DNA of 64,000 nucleotides from an uncultured Pelagibacteraceae bacterium (GCA_902537555.1 CACBBR010000001.1:7501-71500), one strand, 5' to 3'. Shown: positions 42,099 to 51,040, counted from the first letter of the stretch. Notes: generated by a model from the sequence alone, not told the origin. Numbers and translations are program-made.

Positions 42099-42618
42099 AA
42101 CTAAAATAAAGGATCTTAAAATAATTAAACTGAATAAAATATTTGATAGTAGGGGATTTTTTTTTAGAAATTATTGTGCAAAACAATTTTTTAAATTAAC
42201 AAAGAAAAAAATTGTACAAAGCAATGTTTCTTTTAATAAAAAAAAATTTACGCTAAGAGGTTTTCATTACCAGAAGTATCCAAGTAAAGAAGGAAAATTT
42301 ATTACATGTTTGACTGGAAAAATATATAATGTCACAATAGACCTAAGAAAAAAATCAAAAACTTATTTAAAGATAGTTTCTGCAATGGTTGACTCTAAAA
42401 AAGACAAGGTTTTGTATATTCCTCCAGGTTGTGCAAATGCATTTTTAACTATGGAAAATAATACGACTATTCATTATCTCATGACAGACTATTATAAGCC
42501 AAAAACTTATGAATGTTTTAATTTTAGGTCTAAAGAAATAAAAGTTAAATGGCCGGCTGAACCAAAAGTAATTAGCCATAAAGACAAAAATTCAAAAACT
42601 CTTAATTTTAATGAATAA
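42085..42618 (+). CDS. rfbC: dTDP-4-dehydrorhamnose 3,5-epimerase (RmlC) family protein
   Basis: About 177 residues from ATG 42085; an in-frame start at 41992 would add 31 unrelated residues buried in the previous gene, so the shorter form is preferred. RmlC cupin marks: DSRGFFFRNYC, VQSNVSFNKK, TLRGFHYQ with the catalytic His, KFITCLTGKIYNVTIDLR and YIPPGCANAFLT. It epimerises C3 and/or C5 of a 4-keto-6-deoxy NDP-sugar. Next to a C-methyltransferase this matches the epimerase step of branched L-sugar synthesis. It overlaps the formyltransferase by 8 bp. Confidence 0.88.
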   Translation: MKFSKTKIKDLKIIKLNKIFDSRGFFFRNYCAKQFFKLTKKKIVQSNVSFNKKKFTLRGFHYQKYPSKEGKFITCLTGKIYNVTIDLRKKSKTYLKIVSAMVDSKKDKVLYIPPGCANAFLTMENNTTIHYLMTDYYKPKTYECFNFRSKEIKVKWPAEPKVISHKDKNSKTLNFNE

Positions 42619-43342
42619 AAAAAAAGTAGTGATTTTTTATGGAAGAAAAATTGGAAAAAAAATTTTACAAATACTGAATAAAAATCAAGATATTGAAATA
42701 ATATCAACAATATCAACAAGCAAAATTAGAAAAAATAAACATATACAATTTAATAAAAATCAAAAAAATAAATCCTGGAAGTTAATCTACGAAAAATTAA
42801 AAAAAATTGATAATTTTACGATCATAACAGCTTGGTGGGGTTTTATTATCCCAAAAAAAATTCTAAAGCTAAGTAATATGAATACTATTAATTTACATCC
42901 ATCTTATTTACCATACGGAAGAGGTAAGTATCCTAATATTTGGGCAATACTTAAGAACGAGCCATTTGGAGCCAGTCTTTGTTCACTTGGTGCTGGAATA
43001 GATAATGGTGGCATTTACTGTCAAAAAAAAATTAATGTTAAATTTGATAGCACAGCAGAAAATTTATATAATCAGTCTTTAAAACTTTGTCTCGACCTTT
43101 TTACAAAAAATTATAAAAAAATACTTTATGGTAAATTAAAACCAAAAAATAAATTAGTTACTGGTAGTTATTATCATTCAAAAAAAATAGAAAATTTAAG
43201 AAAATTAAATTTAAATAAAAGTTACAAATTATCAGCCTTAATAAAGCTCATAAATGCTTCTTCATTCAAAGGTTATCAAAAACCATATTTTCTAAGAAAT
43301 AGAAAAAAATACTATTTAGATTTTAAAACTTCTAAAAATTGA
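42611..43342 (+). CDS. Formyltransferase family protein
   Basis: A 243-residue formyltransferase-fold protein with the complete catalytic set of the family: N94 and H96 in INLHPSYLPYGRG, and D131 in GAGIDNGGIY. The family transfers formyl from N10-formyltetrahydrofolate to an amine; sugar members (ArnA, WlaRD, QdtF, FdtF) formylate amino-NDP-sugars. It lacks a clear N-terminal housekeeping Fmt layout and is short, favouring a sugar N-formyltransferase. Several aminotransferases nearby could supply the amine. Confidence 0.8.
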   Translation: MNKKKVVIFYGRKIGKKILQILNKNQDIEIISTISTSKIRKNKHIQFNKNQKNKSWKLIYEKLKKIDNFTIITAWWGFIIPKKILKLSNMNTINLHPSYLPYGRGKYPNIWAILKNEPFGASLCSLGAGIDNGGIYCQKKINVKFDSTAENLYNQSLKLCLDLFTKNYKKILYGKLKPKNKLVTGSYYHSKKIENLRKLNLNKSYKLSALIKLINASSFKGYQKPYFLRNRKKYYLDFKTSKN

Positions 43343-43344
43343 TT

Positions 43345-44418
43345 ATGGATTTATCTGAGCTAACTATAGTTTGTATTACTTATGATAGACCAAAATTTGT
43401 TGCAAGATTGATAGACTATTGGAAAAAAAATTTTTATGATGCTAAAATTTTTATATTAGATGGAAGTAATTCGAGATTAAGTCAAAAATACCTCAATACA
43501 ATAAATACAAAATCTATAACTTATATACACTTGAAGAATCAAAGTATTTTTAAGAGATATTGTGAAATAAAAAATATTTTAAATACTAAATATTTTCAAT
43601 TAGTTGCTGATGACGAAATTTTTTTAAGATCTGGAGTTGAAAATTGTTTAAACTTTTTAAATAAAAATCATAGTTATACCGCATGTTCAGGAAAAATGAT
43701 TTTATTTACTCCTCTCTTAAATAAAGAAGTTTTTGCTTTTTCCCCTTATAATCTTTACAGCAATGAAAACGCAATAATAAGTGAAAGAGTAAAATATTGG
43801 CTCCAACATTCACAGCCAAATACAATTTACTCAATATCTAGATCAAAAAATTATCTTAAAATTTTAAACGAGTACGTAAAGTTTGATGAAAATAAATTTT
43901 CCAAACCAGAAAATTTTCTTGAGGAGTTAATTGAAATCGGGTTAGCATTCCAGGGAAAAACTAAAATTTTAGATAATTTGATGTGGTTAAGGTCTGTTGA
44001 GAATGAAAGAATAGGCCTTGGTGAAGACAAAGATAGGCCAGAAGAAACACTTTTTGATAATAATAATAAAGAAAAGAAAATATTTTTTGATAATTTTATA
44101 GAAAATTATTTAAATAATCTTGATGAAAATTTTATAGGAAATGAGCTATTTAGTTTGAAAGATGAATTTTATAAGAGATTGAATCTGATTAGAGACTCTA
44201 AAAAAAAATTTCTAAAAAAAAATTTTTTTGGAAGATTTATTTTTAAATTTATACCAAAAAAACTAAAAAAAATTATAAGATTTTATTTTAGACTAAATGG
44301 TTTAGAAATAATTAAATTTCTTGAAAACAATAATAAAGGTATCATCTTCGATAGAGAAGAAATTACAGAAGTTAAAAAGTTTATTATAAATTTTTATAAT
44401 GACAATTTTTATAAGTAA
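43345..44418 (+). CDS. TIGR00180-type glycosyltransferase (GT-A like)
   Basis: About 357 residues; the ATG at 43345 is preferred over the TTG two codons before it. The start LTIVCITYDRPKFVARLIDYW and IFILDGSN are typical of GT2-like/TIGR00180 transferases, and YFQLVADDEIFLRSG contains the metal-binding acidic cluster. The C-terminal region (about 280-357) is lysine-rich and may contact the membrane surface. The donor is unknown. It ends the run that starts at 26627; a 72-bp promoter-like gap with repeats follows. Confidence 0.7.
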   Translation: MDLSELTIVCITYDRPKFVARLIDYWKKNFYDAKIFILDGSNSRLSQKYLNTINTKSITYIHLKNQSIFKRYCEIKNILNTKYFQLVADDEIFLRSGVENCLNFLNKNHSYTACSGKMILFTPLLNKEVFAFSPYNLYSNENAIISERVKYWLQHSQPNTIYSISRSKNYLKILNEYVKFDENKFSKPENFLEELIEIGLAFQGKTKILDNLMWLRSVENERIGLGEDKDRPEETLFDNNNKEKKIFFDNFIENYLNNLDENFIGNELFSLKDEFYKRLNLIRDSKKKFLKKNFFGRFIFKFIPKKLKKIIRFYFRLNGLEIIKFLENNNKGIIFDREEITEVKKFIINFYNDNFYK

Positions 44419-44426
44419 AATATAAT
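44399..44426 (+). promoter_or_regulatory. Candidate sigma70-type promoter
   Basis: ATGACA at 44399-44404 and TATAAT at 44421-44426 are separated by 16 bp, a good match to the -35/-10 consensus, in one of the few sizeable gaps between same-strand genes. A second TATAAT lies at 44437-44442. It would drive the aminotransferase at 44491 and the genes after it. AT-rich background lowers confidence. Confidence 0.35.
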
Positions 44427-44445
44427 ATTTATAAAATATAATATT
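44416..44445 (+). repeat. Direct repeat TAAAATATAATATT, two copies
   Basis: Two exact 14-bp copies (44416-44429 and 44432-44445) separated by 2 bp, each containing a TATAAT. It may be a tandem duplication of a promoter element or slippage in AT-rich DNA. It directly precedes a 15-codon open frame. Confidence 0.55.
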
Positions 44446-44446
44446 C

Positions 44447-44494
44447 ATGAAAAATTTGGATTATTATTCGCTAAAAGAATTAAAAAAATTATGA
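44447..44494 (+). pseudogene. 15-codon frame, possible remnant of a sugar acetyltransferase gene
   Basis: A short frame ATG...TGA encodes MKNLDYYSLKELKKL. The phrase YSLKELKKL resembles, from memory, the N-terminus of left-handed-beta-helix sugar acetyltransferases that continue with a GFKKIGKN-type segment. Here it stops at once, and the stop overlaps the next ATG (ATGA at 44491-44494). It could be the 5' stub left after gene replacement, or a leader peptide coupling translation of the aminotransferase. Only 15 residues, so weak. Confidence 0.3.
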
Positions 44495-45621
44495 AGAAAA
44501 TTCCGATAACAATCCCTTACATAGATGCTAGAGATCAAAAAAAAGTATCTAATGCTGTAATTAATGGTTGGGGTGATAAATGCTTTGAGAATATCAAAAA
44601 TTTTGAACTTAAATTCAAAAAAAAATACAGTTTAAAATACACATCTGCAACTTCAAGCTGCACTGGAGCATTACATCTCGCATTAATGGCTTTAAATATA
44701 AAAAAAGGGGATGAAATTATATTGCCAGATACCACATGGGTTTCATGCGCTAATGCAATAAAATATGTTGGCGCCAAACCAGTTTTTGTAGATATTAAGG
44801 AAGATACATGGTGCATCAATCCATTTGAAATAGAAAAAAAAATTACAAAAAAAACTCGTGCCATTATGGCTGTTCATTTATATGGGAATGTATGTGATAT
44901 GGAGTCTATAATTAAGATTAAAAAAAAATATAAATTATATCTTATTGAAGATTGCGCAGAGTCAATTGGTGCTAAGTATAAAGGAAGATCAGTGGGCTCT
45001 TTTGGAGATGTTGCCGTTTTTTCTTTTCATGGAACAAAAACTATGACTACTGGTGAGGGAGGCATGTTTGCCTGTAAAAATAAAAGAATTTGGGAAAAAT
45101 ACCAATTACTTCATAATATGGGAAAAAATCCAAAAGAAGTGAAGTATTTTTTCTTAGAAGTTGTTGGATTAAAATATAAAATATCAAATCTACAAGCAGC
45201 TTTGGGTGAGTCTCAATTAGAAAAAATTGATCATGTAATTAGAATGAAAAAAAAAATATTTAATAATTATAAAAAATTTTTAAATAATAAACTTTTTCAA
45301 TTAAATAGATCTGAAAAATACTCAACCTCTACATACTGGATGACTACATTAAGTATAAAAAATTTAAAATTAAAGAAAAATTTTAAAGAAAGACTAATCA
45401 AATTCTGTTTTAAAAAAAATATTCATTTAAGACCCTTCTTTTATCCATTGTCTTCGATGCCAATGTATAAAAGTTCAAAAAAAATTTCTAATCAAATTGC
45501 GTATAAATTATCTTCAAATTCTGTAAATTTACCTAGTGGTTATAATTTGAAATTAAAAGATATTAAACGAGTTTGTAACACAATATACAGTTTTTTAAAA
45601 AAAGAGAAAATAAGATTATAA
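44491..45621 (+). CDS. DegT family aminotransferase, perosamine-synthase-like
   Basis: A 376-residue PLP aminotransferase: TSSCTGALHLAL around 54-65, LIEDCAESIGAKYKG at 151-165, and FSFHGTKTMTTGEGG with Schiff-base K183. HGTKTMTTGEGG and the DTTWVSCANAI segment are typical of GDP-perosamine synthases and PglE/ArnB-type 4-aminotransferases. It follows a repeat-rich gap and precedes an SDR by 5 bp. Product: a 4-amino-4,6-dideoxy sugar, possible substrate of the formyltransferase at 42611. Confidence 0.88.
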   Translation: MKKIPITIPYIDARDQKKVSNAVINGWGDKCFENIKNFELKFKKKYSLKYTSATSSCTGALHLALMALNIKKGDEIILPDTTWVSCANAIKYVGAKPVFVDIKEDTWCINPFEIEKKITKKTRAIMAVHLYGNVCDMESIIKIKKKYKLYLIEDCAESIGAKYKGRSVGSFGDVAVFSFHGTKTMTTGEGGMFACKNKRIWEKYQLLHNMGKNPKEVKYFFLEVVGLKYKISNLQAALGESQLEKIDHVIRMKKKIFNNYKKFLNNKLFQLNRSEKYSTSTYWMTTLSIKNLKLKKNFKERLIKFCFKKNIHLRPFFYPLSSMPMYKSSKKISNQIAYKLSSNSVNLPSGYNLKLKDIKRVCNTIYSFLKKEKIRL

Positions 45622-45626
45622 ATTTA

Positions 45627-46697
45627 ATGTCAAAAAAAAAATATCCTAAAATATTAGTTGGTGGATCGGAAGGTTATATTGGAACAAAATTATGTGAACT
45701 TTTAAAAAAAAAGGGGTATAATTTTGAAACTTTTGATATTAATTTATTCTCTAAATGCTTGCTTTATCCCACAAAATCAAAATATAAAAAAATTTTTAAA
45801 GATGTAAGAGATATTGAGGATGACTACTTAAAAAATTTTGATGTATATATACATCTACCAGGCATATCCAATAATCCAGTTGATAATTTTAAAAATAAAA
45901 AAAAAATATATGATATCACAAGAAAATATACCAAGAGTATTGCTAAAAAATGTAAAAAATATCACATAAAATTTATTTTTGCGTCCAGTTGTTCAGTATA
46001 TGGAGAGGCAAAAAAAAAAAATTTGAATGAAAATTCTAAATGTAATCCAATTACTCATTATTCACAAAATAAACTAGATATTGAAAATGATCTTAGAAAA
46101 TTATCAGACAAAACCTTTGCTCCTATTATATTAAGAATTTCTACCCTATTTGGATTTTCTCCAAGAATGAGATTTGATTTAGCGTTATCAATGTTTCTAG
46201 TAATGGCTATAAAAAACAAAAAAATAGAGCTTAATTCAGACGGTCAGTCCTGGAGGCCACATCTTTATCTAAATGATTTAGTTAAGGTTTTTGAAAAATC
46301 TATTTTTTTAAAAAATAAAAAATTAGAAATTATTAATGTTGGATCTGACATTAATAATTTTAAAATTATTGATGTTGCAAATATGATATGCAAATTAACT
46401 AAAAGTGAATTAAATTTTCTTAATAAAAAAAACAAAAATAATTTAATAAAAGATAAAACGGTAAATTATGGAAAAGACAAAAGAAATTATTCAGTGAGTT
46501 TTAAAAAAATAAAAAAAATATTTCCTAAAATTAAGTTTACATCAGTGAAAAAAGGCCTCGAGCAAGATATTAAATTTATAAAAAAAATAAATTTACCAAA
46601 AAATGTACTAAATGATAAAAAGTATTTTAGGTTATTTTATTTATCACATTTAATCAAAACTAAAAAAATTGACAAAAACTTAAGAATTAATAAATGA
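45627..46697 (+). CDS. NAD-dependent epimerase/dehydratase (extended SDR, SNDP group, divergent)
   Basis: A 356-residue extended SDR: GGSEGYIGTK at 12-21, HLPGISNNP at 76-84 (Pro replacing Ala and Asn replacing Asp of the paralogues), ASSCSVYG at 119-126 and catalytic Y145/K149 (YSQNK). It is the most diverged of three local paralogues (13102, 39851). A 4-bp overlap ties it to the heptose-kinase-like gene, so it may act on a heptose nucleotide, but sequence alone does not prove this. Confidence 0.78.
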   Translation: MSKKKYPKILVGGSEGYIGTKLCELLKKKGYNFETFDINLFSKCLLYPTKSKYKKIFKDVRDIEDDYLKNFDVYIHLPGISNNPVDNFKNKKKIYDITRKYTKSIAKKCKKYHIKFIFASSCSVYGEAKKKNLNENSKCNPITHYSQNKLDIENDLRKLSDKTFAPIILRISTLFGFSPRMRFDLALSMFLVMAIKNKKIELNSDGQSWRPHLYLNDLVKVFEKSIFLKNKKLEIINVGSDINNFKIIDVANMICKLTKSELNFLNKKNKNNLIKDKTVNYGKDKRNYSVSFKKIKKIFPKIKFTSVKKGLEQDIKFIKKINLPKNVLNDKKYFRLFYLSHLIKTKKIDKNLRINK

Positions 46698-47695
46698 TAA
46701 TTACAAGAACACCTTTTAGACTAAGTTTCTTTGGAGGGGGTACTGATTTAAAAACCTTTTATTCCAAAACAGATGGCGAGGTGTTAAGTGCTGCAATAGA
46801 CAAATATCTTTATGTAGTTGTGAAAAAAAAACTAGGTATAGTTGAGCACAAATTTAGAATCAATTGGAGCACTGTTGAGTTTACAAATAAAATTGATGAA
46901 ATAAAAAATCCTGTCGCCAGAGAGTGTTTAAAATATTTTAAAATTGATTATCCAATCGAAATTACTACTTTTGCTGATATACCCGCAAATACTGGACTTG
47001 GTTCATCAAGCGCATTTGCAGTTGGTCTTGTAAATGCTTTATTCGCCTTAGAAGGCAAATTAGCAAGTAAATATGAAATTGCATCAATTGCAGCAAAAAT
47101 AGAAATTGATATTTTGGGTAGAAAAATTGGTAAGCAAGACCACTTTGCATGTTGTTATGGCAACATAAATAATTTAGTCTTCAAAAAAAATGAAACTGTA
47201 GTAATAAATCCGATAGTAGCTTCATCAAGATCAATTAAAACACTTGAGGCCAACATGATCATGTTTTATACAAATCAGAAAAGAAACTCAGAAACTGTTC
47301 TTAAAAATCAATATAGAATTAAAAAAAAACAATTTGAAAATCTTAAAAAATTAAAAGACTTAGTAGGTATTTCTAAGGATATAATATTAAATAAAAATTT
47401 TAGAGCTAAGGAATTTGGCATATTATTAAACAGAAACTGGGAATTAAAAAAAAAAATTAACCGATTAAGCTCAAATAAATTAGTTGATAAATATTATAAT
47501 CAGGCATTAAATTTAGGAGCTTATGGTGGTAAATTATTAGGTGCGGGCAATGGGGGTTTTCTACTGTTCATTGCAAGTAAATCCTCTCAAAAAAAAATAG
47601 CTAATAAGTTGAACAAATTAAAAAAAATGTATATTAAATTTGATTACTCAGGAACTAGAATTACTTATTTTGATAAATCAGGAGAAGCAAACTAA
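46694..47695 (+). CDS. hddA: GHMP kinase, D-glycero-D-manno-heptose 7-phosphate 1-kinase-like (HddA)
   Basis: A 333-residue GHMP kinase starting IITRTPFRLSFFGGGTDL, the diagnostic N-terminus of HddA/FKP-type sugar kinases. Motif 2 is PANTGLGSSSA at 97-107, and the C-terminal motif is GGKLLGAGNGGFLLF. HddA phosphorylates heptose 7-phosphate at C1 in the GDP-heptose route. GmhA, GmhB and HddC are not in the window. It is sandwiched with 4-bp and 1-bp overlaps between an SDR and a CmcI-like gene. Confidence 0.85.
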   Translation: MIITRTPFRLSFFGGGTDLKTFYSKTDGEVLSAAIDKYLYVVVKKKLGIVEHKFRINWSTVEFTNKIDEIKNPVARECLKYFKIDYPIEITTFADIPANTGLGSSSAFAVGLVNALFALEGKLASKYEIASIAAKIEIDILGRKIGKQDHFACCYGNINNLVFKKNETVVINPIVASSRSIKTLEANMIMFYTNQKRNSETVLKNQYRIKKKQFENLKKLKDLVGISKDIILNKNFRAKEFGILLNRNWELKKKINRLSSNKLVDKYYNQALNLGAYGGKLLGAGNGGFLLFIASKSSQKKIANKLNKLKKMYIKFDYSGTRITYFDKSGEAN

Positions 47696-48447
47696 TGTAC
47701 GACAGAAAATTTGATTTAGAAAAAAAAAAAATCATAAAAAAAAATTCTTCATCCAAAAGGTTTTTAAAAATAACAAAAGAATTTAATGTTGAAGCTTCAC
47801 TTAATAAATATACCTATACATTTAACTGGTTGGGTGTTCCTATAATTCAATATCCACAAGATATTATTCTAATGCAGGAAGTGATTAATGATGTAAAACC
47901 AGATTTAATAATTGAGACAGGGATAGCAAGAGCAGGCTCACTAATTTTTTATAGTTCAATTTTATCGTTAATACATAAAAAACATAAAGTGATTGGTGTA
48001 GACATAGATATTAGGAAACATGCAAGGAAAGTATTAAAAAAACATAAATTTGCAAAGAACATAATTACATTTCAAGGTCCTTCTAATGATGAAAAAATTT
48101 TAAATAAGATTAAAAAAATATCAAAGAATTATAATAAAGTATTAGTTTGTTTAGACTCAGATCACACACATGATCATGTTTTAAAAGAATTGGAAAATTA
48201 TTCAAATTTTGTGTCTAAAAATTCTTATCTTGTAGTATTTGACACCACACAAGGTACATTTAAAAATAGCACGATAAATAAAATTTCTAAAATTTATAAA
48301 TATAAACCATGGGGTAAAGCATCTAACCCTTTAACTGCAGTTTATCAATTCTTAAAAAAAAATAAAAATTTTAAAGTTAATAATAATTTTTTTAATAAAA
48401 GTTTAGTTTCAAACTGTTACTCAGGTTTTTTAAAAAGAATAAAATAA
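47695..48447 (+). CDS. CmcI-like (cephalosporin hydroxylase/rhamnosyl O-methyltransferase family) protein
   Basis: A 250-residue class I methyltransferase-fold protein of the CmcI family. Seen are PDLIIETGIARAGSLIFY near 76-93 (SAM site), VIGVDIDIR near 100-108, VLVCLDSDHTHDHV near 150 (metal-binding Asp-His cluster of the family), and FDTTQGT. Family members include sugar O-methyltransferases. The common name hydroxylase is historical. It shares one base with hddA and is followed by an aldo-keto reductase after 1 bp. Confidence 0.8.
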   Translation: MYDRKFDLEKKKIIKKNSSSKRFLKITKEFNVEASLNKYTYTFNWLGVPIIQYPQDIILMQEVINDVKPDLIIETGIARAGSLIFYSSILSLIHKKHKVIGVDIDIRKHARKVLKKHKFAKNIITFQGPSNDEKILNKIKKISKNYNKVLVCLDSDHTHDHVLKELENYSNFVSKNSYLVVFDTTQGTFKNSTINKISKIYKYKPWGKASNPLTAVYQFLKKNKNFKVNNNFFNKSLVSNCYSGFLKRIK

Positions 48448-48448
48448 T

Positions 48449-49282
48449 TTGAAAAATATTTTATTTAAACAGGTGGTAATAGGCTCAGAAGTATTTTCTG
48501 GAGCATGGGGACTAAAATTTGATGAAAAAAAAATTTATACAATACTTAGATATGCATATGATAAAGGAATACGTGAAATTGATACTGCACCAATATATGG
48601 TAAAAATAATCATGATGTTGAAAAAAAAATAGGCAATGTAATAAAAAAAGCGAACTTAAAATATAAGATTAATACAAAGTTCAGTATTAATAAATTATTG
48701 ATAAAAAATAAAGTTGAACTTGAAAAAAATTTAAAATCTCAACTTGAAAACTCATTAAAAAGTTTAAAAAAAGATAGTATAGATAATTATTTTTTTCATT
48801 CAGGAACAGATGATGAATTTATGATTGATGATGCATGGAATTTTTTAAACCAAAAAAAAAAGGATGGACTTATTAAAAATTTGTGTATCTCTTTGAGGCA
48901 TGATCTTGTTAAAAAAAACTCTTTAAAACAATTAGATTACTTAGAAAAATATGGAATAAATAAAATTTCAACTGTTTGTAATCTTTATTCAAAAGAGTCG
49001 CTTAAAAAAGTTGTCCCTATATGTAAAAAAAAAAATATATTTATCTATGGAAGAATGGCATTAGCCAAAGGATTGCTAACTGGAAAATATAAAAGTTTAA
49101 ATGCTTTTGATCGATATGACCCTAGATATAAAGATTTGAAATTAACCAAGAAAATTATAGATTTTTCAAAAAAAATTAAAAATCTATCTGCAAAAAAGTC
49201 AGTCATGTGGTCTTTAAAACATTGTGATAAAGTAATTTTAGGATTTAAGAATATTGAACAAATTAAAAGTCTTAATGATTAG
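48449..49282 (+). CDS. Aldo/keto reductase
   Basis: A 277-residue NADPH-type aldo/keto reductase. Visible landmarks are the catalytic D and Y in IDTAPIYG (about 46-53), the Lys in INTKFS (about 74) and the His in YFFHSG (about 113), which complete the catalytic tetrad. The TTG start at 48449, 1 bp after the preceding stop, gives a normal N-terminus; no ATG lies near. In sugar clusters such enzymes reduce keto-sugars. It is slightly shorter than typical AKRs at the C-terminus. Confidence 0.82.
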   Translation: MKNILFKQVVIGSEVFSGAWGLKFDEKKIYTILRYAYDKGIREIDTAPIYGKNNHDVEKKIGNVIKKANLKYKINTKFSINKLLIKNKVELEKNLKSQLENSLKSLKKDSIDNYFFHSGTDDEFMIDDAWNFLNQKKKDGLIKNLCISLRHDLVKKNSLKQLDYLEKYGINKISTVCNLYSKESLKKVVPICKKKNIFIYGRMALAKGLLTGKYKSLNAFDRYDPRYKDLKLTKKIIDFSKKIKNLSAKKSVMWSLKHCDKVILGFKNIEQIKSLND

Positions 49283-49303
49283 TAAGTTAACAACACAAAA
49301 TTA

Positions 49304-51040
49304 ATGAAGAATAAAAATGTTATTTATAAGGCTTTATATTTAATTAAAAATAAGCAAGAATTTTATTTTTTATTTTTCTTAAGTATCATTGGAGTATTTG
49401 TAGAGCTTTTAAGTATAGCAGTAGTAGTACCGATTGTTGTTTTTCTTATTGAACAAGACCCAGTTGAAAAGTATGAAATTTTAAGACCTGTATTTAATCT
49501 TTTTTCAATTAAATCAAAAGAAGATGTTATTTATTTCGGTTTAATAGGTATTTTATCAGTGTATTTCTTTAGATTTATATTTTTAATATTTCTTAATTAT
49601 CGTAAAAATCTATTTTCTTACAATCTTTCATTAACGATTAAAAAAGATTTGATTAATAAATATTTATCTCAAAATTATTCTTATTTTTTTAAAGAAAATT
49701 CATCAAGATTTATTAAAAATGTAATTGTAGAAATATCCCAGTTTACTGGAAACGCTATTAATAGTATTTTTTATATATTTATCGATGCATTTGTAATTTC
49801 TACAGTTTTAATTTCTTTAATTTTTTTTCAAACTAAAATTTCATTAACTATTGCTGCATTTTTGTGTTTGGTTGGTTTTTCATTAAATTCATTATCTAAA
49901 AATAAAATACTAAAATGGGGCAATGAAAGGTTTAAATTAGATCAAATTGTAATGAAATCTTTGCTAGAAATATTTAATTCAATAAGAGAAATAAAAATAT
50001 TTAGTAAAAAAAACTTTTTTATTTCTAGTTTTATTAAAAAATACTCACCGCTTGGGTACTTAAGTGTAAAACAGCAAACCTTTTATACTGGTATTAAACA
50101 AAGTTATGAAATTTTAACTTTAATTGCTTTTTGTATTTTAGTTTTTTATCTTCAAAAAGAAAATTACTCAAATAAAGATATTCTCACAATAATAGGAATT
50201 TTTGCGATAGCTGCTTTTAGATTATTGCCATTATTTAGTAGATTGTTACTTGGATTTCAGGATTTAAAATTTTATTTACCTTCAGTGAATCATCTATTTG
50301 ATGAATTTTTCATTTTAAATAAAAATATTCGTTCCAAAATTTTGCAAAATAATAGTAAAAATAATAAAATCCTTAATAAGCTTGAAATTAAAGATATTAG
50401 CTATTCATACGAGAAGAATAAAAAAATACTTAATGATTTAAACTTGATAATAAAAAAAAATGAAAAAATAGGAATATTTGGAAAAAGTGGAAGTGGAAAA
50501 AGCACACTTGTAGATATTATTTTTGGTTTGATTGGTCCTCAACAAGGCTCAATTTATATAGATGGTAAAATATTGGGGGGTGAAAATAATATATTTAATT
50601 ATAAAATTGGATATGTATCACAAAATTCATATTTGCTCGATGATACCGTTAAAAAGAATATTGCATTTGGTCAAAATGATAGTGAAATAGATGAAAAATT
50701 AGTTTTAGAATCTTTAAAAACCGCGCAAATGGATAAGTGGTTAGATGAAACTACTGATAATTTAAACACAATTATTGGTGAAAATGGAAAAATGATTTCT
50801 GGAGGTGAAAGACAAAGAATTGGTATAGCAAGAACATTGTATTTTGATTCTGAATTTATTGTTTTGGATGAGCCCACAAGTTCACTTGACCTTGAAACTA
50901 CTAACAAATTTTTGGAAGTTTTGAACACTTTAGAAAATAAAACTATAATAATGATTTCTCATCAAAAAAGTACATTGTCTATATGTAATAAAATATACGA
51001 GATGAAGAATGGAAAGTTATATTTATATGAAGAAAGATAA
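49304..51040 (+). CDS. ABC-type exporter, fused permease and ATPase (MsbA/PglK-like)
   Basis: A 578-residue half-transporter. The N-terminal part (about 1-320) has several hydrophobic segments of the ABC exporter membrane domain (20-45, 75-95, 155-190, 270-310). The ATPase domain has Walker A GKSGSGKST at 393-401, signature ISGGERQRIGIA starting at 498, Walker B FIVLDEP at 518-524 and the H-loop SHQKS. It is homologous to MsbA and to PglK, which flips lipid-linked oligosaccharides; given the WecA-like, Wzy-like and glycosyltransferase genes downstream, lipid-linked glycan export is the likely job. Confidence 0.85.
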   Translation: MKNKNVIYKALYLIKNKQEFYFLFFLSIIGVFVELLSIAVVVPIVVFLIEQDPVEKYEILRPVFNLFSIKSKEDVIYFGLIGILSVYFFRFIFLIFLNYRKNLFSYNLSLTIKKDLINKYLSQNYSYFFKENSSRFIKNVIVEISQFTGNAINSIFYIFIDAFVISTVLISLIFFQTKISLTIAAFLCLVGFSLNSLSKNKILKWGNERFKLDQIVMKSLLEIFNSIREIKIFSKKNFFISSFIKKYSPLGYLSVKQQTFYTGIKQSYEILTLIAFCILVFYLQKENYSNKDILTIIGIFAIAAFRLLPLFSRLLLGFQDLKFYLPSVNHLFDEFFILNKNIRSKILQNNSKNNKILNKLEIKDISYSYEKNKKILNDLNLIIKKNEKIGIFGKSGSGKSTLVDIIFGLIGPQQGSIYIDGKILGGENNIFNYKIGYVSQNSYLLDDTVKKNIAFGQNDSEIDEKLVLESLKTAQMDKWLDETTDNLNTIIGENGKMISGGERQRIGIARTLYFDSEFIVLDEPTSSLDLETTNKFLEVLNTLENKTIIMISHQKSTLSICNKIYEMKNGKLYLYEER

